Of a DNA stretch of 64,000 nucleotides, positions 33,702 through 44,418 are shown piece after piece. The notes below the pieces were generated by a model, which did not search any database, had not been told where the DNA came from, and saw only the letters and a program-made list of their open reading frames with translations. The stretch is from NCBI GenBank assembly GCA_002409745.1, contig DHOU01000010.1, positions 168,271 through 232,270 of the forward strand, written 5' to 3'. This DNA comes from Bacteroidales bacterium UBA5382 (GTDB lineage: Bacteria > Bacteroidota > Bacteroidia > Bacteroidales > Dysgonomonadaceae). Position 1 is the stretch's first letter. Every line of letters begins with the position of its first letter. The position numbers and the translations under genes were made by a program.

Positions 33702-36044
33702 ATGATGCGAAACAACTGTTTATTATTCTTTGCGATCATTTTTACGGCCGCTTATTCCAGCTTATGCGCACAGTCCGATAAGCCTTTGGAGATTAAGGGA
33801 AAAGTAGTTTCCGAACAGAATTCTCCCGTGCCTTATGCCAATGTGATTGTCCATACATTGCCCGATTCGGCCTTTTATAGCGGTGTGGTGACGGCCGATG
33901 ACGGGAGTTTTACGGTAGAAACTCCGGCTGGGGATTATTTCCTTGCCGTCAGTTGCATCGGTTTTAAAACGGAAAACTACTCGCCGTCTCAAGTACAGGC
34001 AAACGGATTCCGGATAAAATTGCAGGAAGACACGCAGCTTTTACAGGAGGTACAAGTGGTGGGATACCGCAAGTTATTCCGCCCCACAAAGGAAGGCCTT
34101 AGCGTCAACATAGAAGCCACCCCGCTCTCCCGCATCGGCACACTGGATCAACTCTTGTCACAACTCCCCCTGATTGCGGGAGAGAACGGCGATTTTACCG
34201 TGTTGGGACACGGGAAGCCTGAGTTCTATCTGAATAACCGCAAGATAAGGGATTTGTCGGAATTGACTACGATTCATTCCTCGGATGTGGAATCGGTGGA
34301 CATCGTTACCAATCCCGGCACACGGTACGGTTCGGAAATCACCTCGGTTATCCGCATCAAAACGAAAAAGAAACAGAGACAGGGATTAAGCGGCTCGGCT
34401 TTGGCTTCGGTAACGAAGGACGAGAAATGGTCGACCAACGAAAATCTTCACCTGATGTATTCTTTTTCCAACGGCATGCAGCTTTTCAGCAATGTGAATT
34501 TTTCTTCCACCGCTTTTAAACAAAAAAGGGAGTATCACGAGGCTTTCGGACAAGAAGCGATAACGCGCACCGATACGTATGGGACGGCGGAAAACAGCGC
34601 GAACCGTTATACGTGGCAATCGGGTTTCAATTATGACTACGGTTCATCCAATTCTTTGGGAGTAAGATACGAATGGAAAAGAACACCCAAAGTCGATTTT
34701 ATCTTGGCTTCTCAAATAAATACAGAAACTGACGGCAACGATCCGGAAACATTTTCCGGCACTACGTCGATACACAGCGACGATTCGCGTCACAGCCTTA
34801 ATGCGTATCTTATTCAAAAGGTCGGCAAATCGAACCTTTCTTTCGACGCCGACTATCTGCATGGTGATGAGGCGAAGGTAAACACGACTTCGGAAATAAG
34901 TTTAAGTGCGTATGATAAACAAAACATCCTCACTCACTTTAACAGCAGCTACGATTTATATGCCGCCAAACTGGAGGTTTCGACGCCTGTGGCAAAAGGA
35001 GAGTTGCTTTATGGAGGAGAATTCAGCCATACCGGCAGGGAACAGTTATTTGACAATAAAACGAGTACGGAAACCTCTTTTTTGAAAACGACAAAAGACA
35101 ATACACAGCAGAACCTGTACGCGTTATTTGCGGAATATGATTATAGCCTAAAGCGAACAAATTTTTATGCCGGTGTGAGGTATGAGCGGAATGATTTCAC
35201 GTATAAACAAAATGACAGCATCATCTCGGAACAGTCCAAAAAATACAACACCTGGCTGCCTTATGCCGGAATAAAATTCAATATAAAGGACGTGACGCTA
35301 AACCTGCGGTACAAGACCTATATTTTTCGTCCCGGTTACAGTCTTTTGACGAGTAATTATACGTATGTTTCGCATACATTATGGGAAACGGGGAATCCTT
35401 ACTTAAAACCTTCCACGCGGTATAACGGGGGCTTCGATTTATCTTGGAAGGATTTTCAACTGATGGGCGACATCACTCACCGGAAGCAAGATATCTCTCC
35501 CGTATATGAAGAGTTTAATGACGGAAAGTCTATCGTAAGCAAAGACATAAATCTTCCCGACTATAATATCTATAGCCTTACGGCTGTTTATTCCCACACC
35601 ACGAAAATATGGCAGCCTTCCGTGCAGGCGTATATCCAGTTTCAGGATCTGAAATACGGAAATCCCCGCCGCTCATACAATAAGCCGCTCTGCCAGATCA
35701 TGTTCAGGAATCGGTTCACGTTACCGTCGGAATATTATCTTTATCTGAATGCATTTTACTTGAGTAAAGGCAATGACAGGGCCTTATATTCTTTCGGGAT
35801 GTTTTACATGAGTGGTACGGTACAGAAAAAGTTCAAATCGGGTTTGTCCGTATCATTAAGAGCCAGTGATTTCCTGAATACATTGAAGCAGAAAAACGGC
35901 GTATTTACCAATACGGTCTCTTACGATTATGTGACGAGGGGAGCGTCACACGCGATATCCCTGACCTTATCGTATGATTTGAATATGACCAAATCGAAAT
36001 ATAAAGGAACAGGAGCCGGGGAATCCGAAAAAGACCGGTTATAA
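33702..36044 (+). CDS. Outer-membrane beta-barrel protein, second of a tandem pair
   Basis: The 780-residue protein has a signal peptide ending SSLCAQ, a CarboxypepD_reg domain (LEIKGKVVSEQNSPVPYANVIV), a plug-like segment (GKPEFYLNNRKIRDLSEL, VESVDIVTNPGTRYGSE) and an OMP_b-brl_3 barrel. The start may be at 33702 or the adjacent ATG at 33705. It shares architecture with the gene at 31332-33611 but little obvious identity, so the two are either old duplicates or members of the same family brought together. The role is probably binding or import of an unknown ligand, or sensing. Confidence 0.85.
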   Translation: MMRNNCLLFFAIIFTAAYSSLCAQSDKPLEIKGKVVSEQNSPVPYANVIVHTLPDSAFYSGVVTADDGSFTVETPAGDYFLAVSCIGFKTENYSPSQVQANGFRIKLQEDTQLLQEVQVVGYRKLFRPTKEGLSVNIEATPLSRIGTLDQLLSQLPLIAGENGDFTVLGHGKPEFYLNNRKIRDLSELTTIHSSDVESVDIVTNPGTRYGSEITSVIRIKTKKKQRQGLSGSALASVTKDEKWSTNENLHLMYSFSNGMQLFSNVNFSSTAFKQKREYHEAFGQEAITRTDTYGTAENSANRYTWQSGFNYDYGSSNSLGVRYEWKRTPKVDFILASQINTETDGNDPETFSGTTSIHSDDSRHSLNAYLIQKVGKSNLSFDADYLHGDEAKVNTTSEISLSAYDKQNILTHFNSSYDLYAAKLEVSTPVAKGELLYGGEFSHTGREQLFDNKTSTETSFLKTTKDNTQQNLYALFAEYDYSLKRTNFYAGVRYERNDFTYKQNDSIISEQSKKYNTWLPYAGIKFNIKDVTLNLRYKTYIFRPGYSLLTSNYTYVSHTLWETGNPYLKPSTRYNGGFDLSWKDFQLMGDITHRKQDISPVYEEFNDGKSIVSKDINLPDYNIYSLTAVYSHTTKIWQPSVQAYIQFQDLKYGNPRRSYNKPLCQIMFRNRFTLPSEYYLYLNAFYLSKGNDRALYSFGMFYMSGTVQKKFKSGLSVSLRASDFLNTLKQKNGVFTNTVSYDYVTRGASHAISLTLSYDLNMTKSKYKGTGAGESEKDRL

Positions 36045-36112
36045 GACTGCTTTTCTCTTTCACCATTACCTCCGTTTCGGATGCGGCGGAATTATCGCGG
36101 CAAAAAACAGAA

Positions 36113-36141
36113 AAGGAGCGGAAGTCATTCTCCCGCCCCTT
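36113..36141 (-). terminator. Hairpin terminator after pgi
   Basis: AAGGaGCGGaAG pairs with CTcCCGCcCCTT around a 5-base loop. On the minus strand it is followed by TTTTCTGTTTTTTG. It may also stop transcripts from the convergent beta-barrel gene. Confidence 0.65.
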
Positions 36142-36183
36142 CACAATCTGTTTCAATCTTAGATCAATATCCCATCAATCTAC

Positions 36184-37524
36184 TTAAATCCTCTCCTTGA
36201 TGGCTCTGCTTTCCGCTTCATAACCGGGCTTGTCGAGCAAGGCGAACATGTTCTTCTTGTAAGCTTCCACGCCGGGTTGATTGAAAGGATTCACCCCCAG
36301 CAGGTAGCCGCTGATGCCGCAGGCCTTTTCGAAGAAATAGATAAGCTGGCCGATATACTTGGCCGACAGTTCGGGAATCTCCAGCAGGACATTCGGCACG
36401 CCGCCGTCGACATGCGCAATACGGGTTCCCAATTCGGCCATTTTATTCACCTCGTCGACCCGTTTGCCGGCCAGGAAGTTGAGTCCGTCGAGATTCACAT
36501 CGTCATGCGGGATCCTTACCGACCGATTCGGTTCTTTAATCGAAATCACCGTTTCGAAAATCGTCCGTTCCCCCTGTTGAATCCATTGTCCCATAGAGTG
36601 AAGATCGCTCGTGAAATCGACGGCTGCCGGGAAAATACCCAGTTGGTCTTTTCCTTCGCTTTCGCCGAAAAGCTGCTTCCACCATTCGGCAAAGAAGTGC
36701 AACTTGGGATGATAGTTGACCAGTATCTCAATTTTCTTTCCTCTCTTATAGAGTTCATTCCGTATAACGGCATAAATGGCCGGAAGGTTATATTCGAACG
36801 ACACCGAAGGTTGTGTTGCCTGTTCGATTTCGACCGCCCCTTTAACCAGTTCACGGATATTGATGCCCGCTACGGCGATGGGCAACAATCCCACCGGGGT
36901 AAGCACCGAATAACGGCCGCCTACATCATCGGGGATCACAAATGTTTTATAACCCTCGGTCACGGCAAGCGAACGCAAGGCGCCTTTCGCCACATCCGTA
37001 ATCGCCACAATGCGGTTTTTAGCCTCTTCACGGCCGACTTGCTTTTCGAGTTGGGCTTTCAACAAACGGAAAGCGATCGCCGGTTCGGTTGTGGTTCCCG
37101 ATTTTGAAATATTAATAATACCGAATTCTTTATCTTTCAAGTATTCGGTGAGTTCATACAGATAATCTTCACTGATATTGTTACCCGCATACAGGATAAC
37201 CGGATGCTCGCGCTTCGCCGACAGCCAGTCCAACGAGGAAGAAAGCGCATCGATAACGGCTCGGGCGCCCAGATAGCTTCCCCCTATCCCGACAACAACC
37301 ACCGCCTGGCAACGCGTGCGAAGTTCGACGGCAGTATCTTCAATGTCACGGAGTTGTTCTTCCGTGATGGATGAAGGCAAGCCTACCCATCCGATAAAAT
37401 CGTTTCCTTCACGACTTCCATTATACAATGCCTGATTACATTCGGAGGCTTGCGCCGATTGCCGGAGAATATCTTCTTCCGATACAATGCCGGCAAGATG
37501 TTTAATAGTTAATTGAATACTCAT
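36184..37524 (-). CDS. pgi: Glucose-6-phosphate isomerase
   Basis: This enzyme interconverts glucose-6-phosphate and fructose-6-phosphate. At 446 residues it is the short bacterial form. Phosphate-binding and signature regions are visible: [52 protein letters not shown] and the C-terminal [18 protein letters not shown] with the catalytic Lys. It is the last gene of a minus-strand set lysS-gpsA-pgi with 85 and 47 base gaps. Confidence 0.97.
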   Translation of the reverse strand: MSIQLTIKHLAGIVSEEDILRQSAQASECNQALYNGSREGNDFIGWVGLPSSITEEQLRDIEDTAVELRTRCQAVVVVGIGGSYLGARAVIDALSSSLDWLSAKREHPVILYAGNNISEDYLYELTEYLKDKEFGIINISKSGTTTEPAIAFRLLKAQLEKQVGREEAKNRIVAITDVAKGALRSLAVTEGYKTFVIPDDVGGRYSVLTPVGLLPIAVAGINIRELVKGAVEIEQATQPSVSFEYNLPAIYAVIRNELYKRGKKIEILVNYHPKLHFFAEWWKQLFGESEGKDQLGIFPAAVDFTSDLHSMGQWIQQGERTIFETVISIKEPNRSVRIPHDDVNLDGLNFLAGKRVDEVNKMAELGTRIAHVDGGVPNVLLEIPELSAKYIGQLIYFFEKACGISGYLLGVNPFNQPGVEAYKKNMFALLDKPGYEAESRAIKERI

Positions 37525-37608
37525 AATGCATTTTATTTTAAGTATGATGTAGATGTCTAACGTTTGCGGTCAGCAATTCTTTAGACTTCATTTGTCTGGT
37601 GACTATTA

Positions 37609-38604
37609 TCAGAAAAGTTCGATCAATTTATCGACCGCCGCCTGTGGGCGCAACCGTTCATACAAAATTTCATAGACGGTGCGGGAGATGGGGATGTCGA
37701 TTTTAAAACGCTCGTTCATCTCGGCGATACATTTGGCGCCGTAATACCCTTCGGCAATCATTTCCATTTCGAGTTGCGCCGTTTTCACCGAATAGCCTTT
37801 GCCGAGCATCGTTCCCAGTGTACGGTTGCGACTGAACTGCGAATAAGCCGTAACGAGCATATCGCCCAAATAATGCTGTTCGCAAATATTCCGTTCCATC
37901 GGGACGATTCCATCGAGAAAGCGTTCCATTTCCTTGGCGCAATTACTCATCAGCACCGCCTGGAAATTATCGCCGTATTGCAATCCCTGGCATACACCCG
38001 ATATGATGGCGTAAATATTCTTCAACACAGCCGCCAATTCGATCCCCACGACATCATTCGAAAATTTTGTTTTCAGAATGCGGGAGGTAAGACCGGCGGC
38101 GAGGGTTTTCGCTTTTTCCGTATCCTTACTGGCGAAGGTAAGGAAAGAAAGCCTTTCCAATGCCACCTCTTCGGCGTGGCACGGGCCGGAAATCACCCCG
38201 ATGTTTTCCTGCGGGATTTTAAAATTATCGGCCAGGTATTCGCTCATCACCATATTGTCTCCGGGCACAATCCCTTTTAGAGCCGAAAAAACGATTTTTC
38301 CCTTGAACGCACTGTTCCATACCCGTCGGAAATATTGCTTCACATAAGGAGAGGGAACGGCGATGATGAGCGTGGTGGAGTCCTTTATCGCTTTTTCGAT
38401 ATTGGAATAAAAGGTAATCTGGGCCAGATTGAATTTCACATTGGTCAGATAATTCGGGTTGTGGCCTAACTTGTAAAAACCCTCTATTTGCTCGTCACGA
38501 CGAATATACCAATTGATATTCTTTTGCGTCATCAATACGATCTTGGCCAATGCGGTACCCCACGTTCCGCCTCCTACGATACAAATTTTTCCGAATGAAT
38601 TCAT
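37609..38604 (-). CDS. gpsA: NAD(P)-dependent glycerol-3-phosphate dehydrogenase
   Basis: This enzyme reduces dihydroxyacetone phosphate to glycerol-3-phosphate for phospholipids. The Rossmann motif is VGGGTWGTALAKI at the N-terminus. ISGPCHAEEV and the catalytic Lys in VVGIELAAVLKNIYAI are present, as is YLGDMLVTAYSQFSRNRTLG. The length of 331 residues is normal. It sits between lysS and pgi, supplying glycolytic carbon to lipid synthesis. Confidence 0.97.
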   Translation of the reverse strand: MNSFGKICIVGGGTWGTALAKIVLMTQKNINWYIRRDEQIEGFYKLGHNPNYLTNVKFNLAQITFYSNIEKAIKDSTTLIIAVPSPYVKQYFRRVWNSAFKGKIVFSALKGIVPGDNMVMSEYLADNFKIPQENIGVISGPCHAEEVALERLSFLTFASKDTEKAKTLAAGLTSRILKTKFSNDVVGIELAAVLKNIYAIISGVCQGLQYGDNFQAVLMSNCAKEMERFLDGIVPMERNICEQHYLGDMLVTAYSQFSRNRTLGTMLGKGYSVKTAQLEMEMIAEGYYGAKCIAEMNERFKIDIPISRTVYEILYERLRPQAAVDKLIELF

Positions 38605-38650
38605 TTCGACTGTTTATTGAAGTCCTTTTGATTATTATGCTGTTTAGCGA

Positions 38651-40381
38651 TTATTCGCCGGCACGGGTTGTCCATTCTTTAACTTCATCGGGAGCAGGAT
38701 TGTTCAAACCCATTTTCAGTTTCTTATTCAATCCGCAAATTTCCTGGTGTAATTTGTTGGGATTTACCTCTTTCAAATCCGCGACACGGTTATATCCGGC
38801 CTTTTGCAACACGGGGATCCACTCTTCCGGGACTCCCACCTGAATATAAGCCTGGTCGGCATCTTTTTGAACGGTTTTCTCGGGACGCATTTGGGGGAAG
38901 AGAAGCACTTCCTGAATGGTTGTCTGTCCGGTGAGCAACATCGTCAGGCGGTCCATTCCGATTCCCATCCCTGCCGTAGGAGGCATTCCGTATTCGAGGG
39001 CGCGGAGGAAGTCCTGATCGATATACATCGCTTCGTCGTCCCCTTTTTCCGAAAGGCGCAATTGCTCTTCGAAGCGCTCGCGTTGGTCGATCGGGTCATT
39101 TAATTCAGAGTACGCATTCGCCAGTTCCTTCCCGTTTACCATTAGCTCGAAGCGTTCGGTCAGTTCGGGATTGTCGCGATGGCGCTTGCATAACGGCGAC
39201 ATTTCAATGGGATAATCAATGATAAAAGTCGGCTGGATATACGAAGCCTCGCACTTTTCGCCGAATATCTCATCGATAAGTTTTCCTTTCCCCATGGTTT
39301 CGTCATATTCTACCCCCAACCGGTCGCATACTTCGCGCAACTGCTGTTCGTTCATACCGCTGATATCGATGCCGGTATGCTCTTTGATGGCGTCGAGCAT
39401 CGTGATGCGCTTGTAAGGAGCCTTGAAGTCTATTTCCTGTTCGCCGACCTTTGTTTTGGTGGTACCCAACACTTGCAGGGCGGTATACTCGAGCATTTGC
39501 TCGGTGAACTCCATCATCCATTTATAATCTTTATACGCCACATAGATTTCCATCACCGTAAACTCCGGGTTATGCGTCCGGTCCATCCCTTCGTTACGGA
39601 AATCCCGCGAAAATTCATACACGCCTTCGAAGCCTCCCACGATGAGCCGTTTTAAATAGAGCTCGTTGGCGACGCGCAGATACAAGTCGATATCGAGGGC
39701 ATTGTGATGCGTGATGAACGGACGCGCCGCCGCTCCTCCCGGAATGCTTTGCAATACGGGCGTATCGACTTCCAGATAACCGTGATGATTGAAATATTCG
39801 CGCATGGCATTGAATATTTTCGTACGCTTTAAGAAAATCTCTTTTACGTGATCGTTGACCAGCAAGTCGACATACCGCTGCCGGTAACGCAGTTCGGGAT
39901 CGGAAAACTTATCGTAAGCCACCCCGTCTTTCATTTTGACAACGGGCAGGGGACGTAACGATTTGGATAAAACGGTGAGGGATTGTGCATGTACCGATAT
40001 TTCGCCCATCTGCGTGCGGAACACAAAACCGGTAATACCGACAAAATCGCCTATGTCGAGTAGTTTTTTAAATACGATGTTATAAAGGTCTTTATTCTCG
40101 TCGGGACAGATATCGTCGCGGGTAATATACACTTGTATTCTGCCTTTCGAGTCTTGCAGTTCGAAGAAAGAAGCTTTACCCATGATACGGCGGTTCATAA
40201 TACGCCCGGCAATGCTTACCTGCCGCCGTCCGGCTTCGTCGGTAAACTCGTTTTTAATATCGGTAGAGTAGGCATCGACCTGATATAGATCAGCCGGATA
40301 AGGATTTATTCCATGCGTGCGTAACTCATCGAGACTTTGTCTGCGAATAATTTCTTGTTCACTAAGTTCTACGTGATGCAT
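38651..40381 (-). CDS. lysS: Lysyl-tRNA synthetase, class II
   Basis: The enzyme charges tRNA-Lys. The N-terminal OB-fold anticodon-binding domain ([19 protein letters not shown]) is followed by the class II core: motif 2 [20 protein letters not shown] and motif 3 [14 protein letters not shown]. After the core there is an extra helical tail of about 70 residues ([21 protein letters not shown]), an extension common in Bacteroidales LysS but absent from E. coli. The total is 576 residues. A TACTTTTG box lies on the minus strand at 40424-40431. Confidence 0.97.
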   Translation of the reverse strand: MHHVELSEQEIIRRQSLDELRTHGINPYPADLYQVDAYSTDIKNEFTDEAGRRQVSIAGRIMNRRIMGKASFFELQDSKGRIQVYITRDDICPDENKDLYNIVFKKLLDIGDFVGITGFVFRTQMGEISVHAQSLTVLSKSLRPLPVVKMKDGVAYDKFSDPELRYRQRYVDLLVNDHVKEIFLKRTKIFNAMREYFNHHGYLEVDTPVLQSIPGGAAARPFITHHNALDIDLYLRVANELYLKRLIVGGFEGVYEFSRDFRNEGMDRTHNPEFTVMEIYVAYKDYKWMMEFTEQMLEYTALQVLGTTKTKVGEQEIDFKAPYKRITMLDAIKEHTGIDISGMNEQQLREVCDRLGVEYDETMGKGKLIDEIFGEKCEASYIQPTFIIDYPIEMSPLCKRHRDNPELTERFELMVNGKELANAYSELNDPIDQRERFEEQLRLSEKGDDEAMYIDQDFLRALEYGMPPTAGMGIGMDRLTMLLTGQTTIQEVLLFPQMRPEKTVQKDADQAYIQVGVPEEWIPVLQKAGYNRVADLKEVNPNKLHQEICGLNKKLKMGLNNPAPDEVKEWTTRAGE

Positions 40382-40423
40382 TTATAACGTCGTTTTGATA
40401 TATAGCAAATTATTAAATCGGTA

Positions 40424-40431
40424 CAAAAGTA
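40424..40431 (-). promoter_or_regulatory. -7 element for lysS
   Basis: The minus strand reads TACTTTTG, 43 bases upstream of the lysS ATG. Confidence 0.45.
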
Positions 40432-40472
40432 CGAAAATATATTGCATTCTTCCTGTCCGTTAAGTTTTTTTC

Positions 40473-40530
40473 TCCATCGTCCATCGTTCATCGTCCATCG
40501 TTCATCGTTCATCTTTCATCGTTCATCTTT
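40473..40530. repeat. CATCGTTCATCGTCCATC tandem repeat between lysS and dapA
   Basis: Seven or so copies of a 7-10 base word (catcgt, ccatcgt, tcatcgt, tcatctt) lie in a row, just before the dapA promoter. The word family is related to that at 9534-9623. Confidence 0.6.
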
Positions 40531-40532
40531 TC

Positions 40533-40563
40533 TTTGTAAGGTTTTAAAAATTATGTACCTTTG
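40533..40563 (+). promoter_or_regulatory. Promoter of dapA
   Basis: TTTG (40533-40536) and TACCTTTG (40556-40563) are separated by 19 bases, an exact match to the Bacteroidetes sigma-ABfr promoter pattern. It lies 71 bases before the ATG. Confidence 0.7.
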
Positions 40564-40633
40564 CGTAATTAAGAACAATTTGTATACAACCTGTTTCTTA
40601 AAGAAGTAAATTGCAAGAAATAACAGACATTCC

Positions 40634-41521
40634 ATGCCAAATGTAAAATTAAAAGGATTAGGCGTTGCATTGGCCACTCCTTTTCATGCAGATTATTCAG
40701 TGGACTACAACGCGCTGCATAAATTGTTGGATTATCTCCTCGACGGCGGCGTTGATTACCTGGTAGCCCTCGGTACCACTGCCGAAACACCGACTCTTTC
40801 CGAACGGGAACAGTCGGACATTATTCGTTTTGTTACCGACACGGTCCGAGGGAAAGTGCCGGTGATAATGGGAGTCGGAGGAAATAACACCGTTGCCCTG
40901 GCGGAAAAACTCCGCTCAATCGACATGACGGGTATCAGCGCCGTTTTGTCGGTAACACCTTATTACAACAAGCCTTCGCAGGAGGGATTATACCGTCACT
41001 ATTGCACCTTATCGGAAGCGTCGCCCCTACCTCTTATTCTTTATAATGTACCCGGACGGACAGGTGTCAACATGACGGCGGAAACCACATTGCGCATTGC
41101 CCGATCGTGCGGCAATATCATCGCTATCAAAGAAGCTTCGAGTAATCTCGCGGAAGCGAAAGAAATTATCGCCGGAGCACCCGAAGGCTTTTCGGTTATT
41201 TCGGGCGATGATGCTATGACCCTTCCCATTATCAGGGCCGGAGGAGCGGGCGTTATTTCGGTATTGGGAAACGCCTTTCCGCATGCTTTCGGCAAAATGG
41301 TACACCATGCTCTCGACAACCAATGGACGAAAGCCGAAGAAATTGAACAATCTTTCACGGAATTGATCCGGTTGCTATTTTGCGATGGAAATCCTTCCGG
41401 CGTAAAAGCGATGTTACACCTAAAAGGACTTACTGAAAACGTATTACGCCTCCCGCTCGTAGCGGTAAGCGACGAAACACGGGAAATGATCAAACACCAA
41501 TTATCCTTAGTAGAAAAATGA
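40634..41521 (+). CDS. dapA: 4-Hydroxy-tetrahydrodipicolinate synthase
   Basis: This lyase condenses pyruvate with aspartate semialdehyde in the lysine/diaminopimelate pathway. The 295-residue TIM barrel has the entry motif GVALATPFHADYSVD, the GTTAETPTL loop, the active-site Tyr YNVPGRTGVNM, and the Schiff-base Lys in IIAIKEASSN. Its product feeds both lysine and peptidoglycan. It overlaps the next gene by four bases (ATGA). Confidence 0.97.
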   Translation: MPNVKLKGLGVALATPFHADYSVDYNALHKLLDYLLDGGVDYLVALGTTAETPTLSEREQSDIIRFVTDTVRGKVPVIMGVGGNNTVALAEKLRSIDMTGISAVLSVTPYYNKPSQEGLYRHYCTLSEASPLPLILYNVPGRTGVNMTAETTLRIARSCGNIIAIKEASSNLAEAKEIIAGAPEGFSVISGDDAMTLPIIRAGGAGVISVLGNAFPHAFGKMVHHALDNQWTKAEEIEQSFTELIRLLFCDGNPSGVKAMLHLKGLTENVLRLPLVAVSDETREMIKHQLSLVEK

Positions 41522-42213
41522 AAATCAAAGAGTTCTTTTTCTTACTCTCCATCGCGTTGGGGAGCATCCTATTGGCCCAATGTTCCTCTTCCAAAACCAT
41601 TGTGGAAGATTTCCATACCGAAACCTACAATACCCGTATGGCTTATTTCGGCGAGCACCCGCTACAAAAAGGGCAGATTGTTTTCTTCGGCAACAGCATC
41701 ACCCAAGCGGGTGAATGGGAATCGTATTTTCCGGGAAGCGACGTAGTCAACCGGGGCATTTCGGGAGATAACACCGAAGGCATGTTGGCACGCATCGACG
41801 AAATCGTACAGTCGCAACCGGCAAAGTTTTTTATCATGGCCGGAATCAATGATATTTCGCTGGCGCGAGACGAGAAAACCATCGTCGATAATTACCGGCA
41901 GATTATTCAGGCGGTAAAAAACGATTCGCCGCAAACGGAAATCTATATCCAAAGTGTCTTACCGGTCAATAACGATTTTGCGCGCTATTCCCGTCTTAAA
42001 GGGAAAGAAGGGCGTATCCCCTCGCTCAACCGGAAACTAAAAGCGTTGGCCGATGCAGAGAACATCCCTTTCATCAATCTCTTTTCCTACTTCGCAGACG
42101 CTTCCGGAAAGCTCATTGCGTCGTACACCGGCGACGGATTACATCTTACGCCCGAAGCGTATGCGCTGTGGACAAACATCATCCGCTCAAAGGTCGTTCA
42201 GGAAACAAAATAA
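41518..42213 (+). CDS. SGNH/GDSL-type esterase lipoprotein
   Basis: This is a surface or periplasmic lipoprotein of 231 residues with a signal and lipobox (ILLAQC, Cys22). SGNH blocks are visible: block I VFFGNSITQ with Ser, block II Gly in NRGISGDNTEGML, block III Asn in MAGINDIS, and block V Asp-His in GDGLHLTPEAY. The family removes acyl or acetyl groups from sugars and lipids; the substrate is unknown. Translational overlap with dapA implies one transcript, though the roles are not obviously linked. Confidence 0.88.
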   Translation: MKIKEFFFLLSIALGSILLAQCSSSKTIVEDFHTETYNTRMAYFGEHPLQKGQIVFFGNSITQAGEWESYFPGSDVVNRGISGDNTEGMLARIDEIVQSQPAKFFIMAGINDISLARDEKTIVDNYRQIIQAVKNDSPQTEIYIQSVLPVNNDFARYSRLKGKEGRIPSLNRKLKALADAENIPFINLFSYFADASGKLIASYTGDGLHLTPEAYALWTNIIRSKVVQETK

Positions 42214-42246
42214 CGAAACAGACGGGGATAAATATCGTACATCATC

Positions 42247-44418
42247 TTACCGCAGATCCATCTCTTCTATAAGGTGGGTTGCTCCGGCATATCGATCAAT
42301 GATAAACAACACATAGCGGATATCCACAATAATACTTCGCTGATAGTCGGGCAGGAATTGAATATCCCCGCCGACGCCTTCCCAATTACGGTCGAAATTA
42401 ATCCCGATCAGTTCACCTTTGCCGTTCATCACGGGGCTGCCCGAATTTCCTCCCGTCGTATGGGTGGTCGCAATAAACGCCACCGGCATCTTGCCGTCTG
42501 CACGGGCATAGCGGCCGAAATCGCCGCGACGGTATAGCTCTTTCAACTTGCCGGGTACCACAAACTCCCAATTCTCGGGATCTTCTTTTTCCATCATTCC
42601 ATCCATCGTGGATTGATAGCCGTAAGAAACGGCATCGCGGGGACGATACCCTTTCACTTGCCCATACGACAAACGAAGGGTCAGGTTTGCATCGGGGAAA
42701 TGGGCATCCTCGCCATCCATCCGTAATATCCCTTCCATATAAGTGCGCCGGGCGATCTCGAAAGCATCGTCATACGCGCTGAGCTGCGAACGAAGCCGGA
42801 CGAACTCTTCGTTTACACCCCGCACGAAAGTAAGCATGGGATCGGCCTCCAGCGTCGTTGCCTCCAAACGGCCCGATAAAAATTGTTGCAGATTCTCCCC
42901 GCTTCCGAAAACAGAACGATCGAAGAGTGCCTCCACAAACCGCCCCGCATCGCCTTCGAAGGTTTCATAGACAACCTGAAAACAAGCCGGCTGTTTTTCC
43001 CTCGGTACCGATGCCATATATTCGGCAATCATGGCCGCCGCCACTTTCCGATCGACCGCCGCATTATAATCTTTATCTGCGAACTTCCGGTAATCGTCGC
43101 TCAACTGTTTTTTTTGTTTTTCAATCTCCGCCGCATCCTTTTTATTCAAAGCGGCGATAAGCGCTTTACTGCCGGCAGTCGGAACCGACACAAATTCTAC
43201 CGCACGAAGAATGCCTTCGGACAGCATTCGCTCTCGGTAACGCAAATCCGCTCTCTCCTGCACCATACGGGCAATAGCCTCAATAGCCTCCGGATACTGA
43301 AGAAGATTATTCTTCCCGGCCCAATCCAAAAGGCGGTCTTGCTGTTCCTTTTTCACCTGTTCCAAATCACGTAAATCAATCGCCCAATTCGAGCCGATGG
43401 CATTTTTGTGCCCGTTGGTCGATCCCGAATATTTGGCGGCATATTGGATTTTTACCCCCGGATCGCGCAGCATCTCTTCAAGCATCGCCTCCTGCCGTAC
43501 TTCACGCATGCGGATACGCACGGCATTATCGATATCACGCCTTTCGGCAACCTCCCACGAAGTGTAATATTTATGCGTCGTTCCCGGAAAGCCCAACAAC
43601 ATGGCGAAGTCATTTTCCTGCACCCCTTGCGTGGAAATCGTCAGCCAGCGTTTTGGTTTCAACGGTACGTTGTCGGGGGAATAAGCGGCCGGATTACCGT
43701 TTTTATCGGCATAGATACGGAAGAGAGAGAAATCGCCCGTATGCCTCGGCCACATCCAGTTATCGGTATCCGCGCCGAACTTTCCGATAGAGCTGGGCGG
43801 GGCTCCCACCAAACGCACATCGGAATAAATCTTTTTCGTAAACATATAATAGCGGTTACCGTTAAAAAACGGCTTTATTTCGACCGCAGTTCCGGGATGG
43901 GTTTCGAGGAATTCATTTCCGGCATGCTCGCGTGCCAGGCCGTTCAAATAAGCGGGAGAGAGGAAAAGCACTCCGTGGGTATCTTTTTCCTTGTCACGCA
44001 ACAAACACGCTTTCACATAGTCGGTCACATCGTCTATTTTATCGATAAAGGTGACGGTCAGCCCGTCATTGGGTAATTCCTGCGCCTGCGTCATCGCCCA
44101 AAAACCGTTTTCAAGATAGTTGTTTTCCAATGTACTGTGCTGCTGAATTTGTCCGTATCCGCAATGGTGATTGGTCAACACCAATCCTTGCGACGAGATT
44201 ACCTCTCCGGTACATCCTGAGCCGAATTGCACGACCGCATCTTTTAACGAACTCCCATCGGGATTATAAATATCGTAATCCTCTAGCTTCAATCCGAGTT
44301 GCCGCATGGCGGGATATTGTTGTTTTTTAAGCAGATGCAACATCCACATTCCTTCATCGGCGCGCACCGATAACACACTCATTGTAAAAATGATCAGGCA
44401 AGTAAAACAGTTTCTCAT
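42247..44418 (-). CDS. S46 dipeptidyl-peptidase, DPP11-like
   Basis: This is a periplasmic exopeptidase that frees dipeptides from peptide N-termini. The 723-residue protein has a signal peptide (MRNCFTCLIIFTMSVLSVRA). The trypsin-like core has His85 in LTNHHCGYG and Ser659 in GGNSGSP. At Ser+18 the residue is Arg677 (NFDRNWEG). In Porphyromonas gingivalis DPP11, Ser655 and Arg673 have the same spacing, and that Arg sets Asp/Glu preference at P1, whereas DPP7 has Gly there. Acidic specificity is therefore inferred. The gene stands alone and converges with the SGNH lipoprotein gene. Confidence 0.92.
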   Translation of the reverse strand: MRNCFTCLIIFTMSVLSVRADEGMWMLHLLKKQQYPAMRQLGLKLEDYDIYNPDGSSLKDAVVQFGSGCTGEVISSQGLVLTNHHCGYGQIQQHSTLENNYLENGFWAMTQAQELPNDGLTVTFIDKIDDVTDYVKACLLRDKEKDTHGVLFLSPAYLNGLAREHAGNEFLETHPGTAVEIKPFFNGNRYYMFTKKIYSDVRLVGAPPSSIGKFGADTDNWMWPRHTGDFSLFRIYADKNGNPAAYSPDNVPLKPKRWLTISTQGVQENDFAMLLGFPGTTHKYYTSWEVAERRDIDNAVRIRMREVRQEAMLEEMLRDPGVKIQYAAKYSGSTNGHKNAIGSNWAIDLRDLEQVKKEQQDRLLDWAGKNNLLQYPEAIEAIARMVQERADLRYRERMLSEGILRAVEFVSVPTAGSKALIAALNKKDAAEIEKQKKQLSDDYRKFADKDYNAAVDRKVAAAMIAEYMASVPREKQPACFQVVYETFEGDAGRFVEALFDRSVFGSGENLQQFLSGRLEATTLEADPMLTFVRGVNEEFVRLRSQLSAYDDAFEIARRTYMEGILRMDGEDAHFPDANLTLRLSYGQVKGYRPRDAVSYGYQSTMDGMMEKEDPENWEFVVPGKLKELYRRGDFGRYARADGKMPVAFIATTHTTGGNSGSPVMNGKGELIGINFDRNWEGVGGDIQFLPDYQRSIIVDIRYVLFIIDRYAGATHLIEEMDLR

